Source of the DNA: Fratercula arctica
Taxonomy: Eukaryota > Chordata > Aves > Charadriiformes > Alcidae
Length of the DNA stretch: 64,000 nt
Reading direction: 5' to 3'
NCBI GenBank assembly: GCA_947846985.1
Contig: CANTUZ010000004.1
Coordinates: forward strand, 78,378,159-78,442,158
Part shown: positions 63,665-64,000 of the stretch, piece after piece
Position numbering within the stretch: position 1 is the first letter of the stretch
Layout of the letters: each line of letters begins with the position of its first letter
Notes under the pieces: model-generated
Database searches by the model: none
What the model saw: the letters and a program-made list of their open reading frames with translations, nothing else
What the model was told of the DNA's origin: nothing
Position numbers and translations under genes: made by a program

Positions 63665-64000
63665 ATCATAGAACTGTTAGGGTTGGAAGGAAGATCATGG
63701 AGTTCCAACCCCCCTGCCCTGGGCAGGGACACCTCCCACTGGATCAGGTTGCTCCAAGCCCCGTCCAGCCTGGCCTTAAAAACTTCTGGGATGGGGCTTC
63801 CACCACCTCTCTGGGCAACCTGTTCCAGTGTCTCACCACCCTCATGGTGAAGAACTTCTTCCTAACGTCCAGTCTGAATCGTCCCATCTCTAGTTTTAAT
63901 CCATTCCTTCTAGTCCTACCATTACCTGGCATCCTAAAAAGTCCCTCACCAGCTTTCTTGTAGGCCCCCTTAAGATACTGGTAGGCCACTCTAAGGTCTC
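63665..64000 (-). mobile_element. CR1 LINE, minus strand, continues past the window (group C)
   Basis: The 3' terminus lies at the left edge (ATCATAGAACTGTTAGGG on the plus strand, complement of the terminal units), followed by the complement of the group C block (CCCTGCCCTGGGCAGGG). ORF2 C-terminal codons read on the minus strand at 63744-63989 give YLKGAYKKAGEGLFR, then GRFRLDVRKKFFTMRVVRHW. A frameshift near 63780-63800 disrupts the terminal codons. The element runs off the right edge, so its full length is unknown. Confidence 0.93.

Noticed and set aside
1..64000. LTR retrotransposon, DNA transposon with terminal inverted repeats, tRNA, snRNA or microRNA genes, CRISPR
   Set aside because: Looked for by eye for paired long terminal repeats, long terminal inverted repeats, tRNA B-box words, snRNA starts and spaced repeats. 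None was convincing, though short or diverged cases could be missed without tools.

Overview
The window looks like a piece of a bird genome: an AT-rich, gene-poor stretch of nuclear DNA. The main evidence is eleven copies of the CR1 non-LTR retrotransposon. All are 5'-truncated, and most end in the short ATTCTATG/ATTCTGTG-type 3' repeats typical of avian CR1. I see no LTR element, SINE, tRNA, rRNA or CRISPR, and no host protein-coding exon that I can defend. No uninterrupted reading frame outside CR1 matches a family I recognise. The longest ones (about 150-157 codons) are what chance gives in 64 kb of this composition.

Layout. 1-4454: unique AT-rich DNA with a cluster of small hairpins near 1.55 kb. 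4455-12790: four CR1 copies (4455-5025 minus, 6551-6784 plus, 9649-9769 plus, 12002-12790 plus) separated by unique DNA. 12791-19071: unique DNA with simple repeats. 19072-28540: CR1 minus (19072-19796), a 1.2 kb CR1 with reverse transcriptase remnants (22911-24112), a purine-rich tract, a CpG-bearing segment near 26.8 kb, and an old eroded CR1 (28392-28540). 28541-50443: about 22 kb with no recognisable CR1. It contains an AT-only repeat expansion (about 40.07-40.37 kb), a CpG-rich segment with a full palindromic CRE (41.3-41.6 kb), and a motif-rich block (45.2-45.7 kb) with the look of a developmental enhancer. 50444-58811: a CR1 3' end and, at 57335-58811, a 1.5 kb CR1 joining endonuclease, linker and N-terminal RT remnants directly to the 3' end. 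58812-64000: unique DNA, the best-preserved CR1 3' coding end (61617-62047), and a minus-strand CR1 running off the right edge.

The CR1 copies fall into three groups by their 3' sequence (A: 4455, 12002, 57335; B: 19072, 22911, 61617; C: 6551, 9649, 50444, 63665), with 28392 too eroded to place. None can be autonomous: all lack the 5' half, and the two with RT sequence have lost catalytic residues or the RT core.

If the window has a function beyond its repeats, the likeliest is long-range cis-regulation of a gene outside it. That is inference from sequence texture (homeodomain, POU-like, CRE and AP-1 motifs, local CpG retention, a CR1-free interval). It needs cross-species alignment and chromatin data. 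I found no convincing new gene system.
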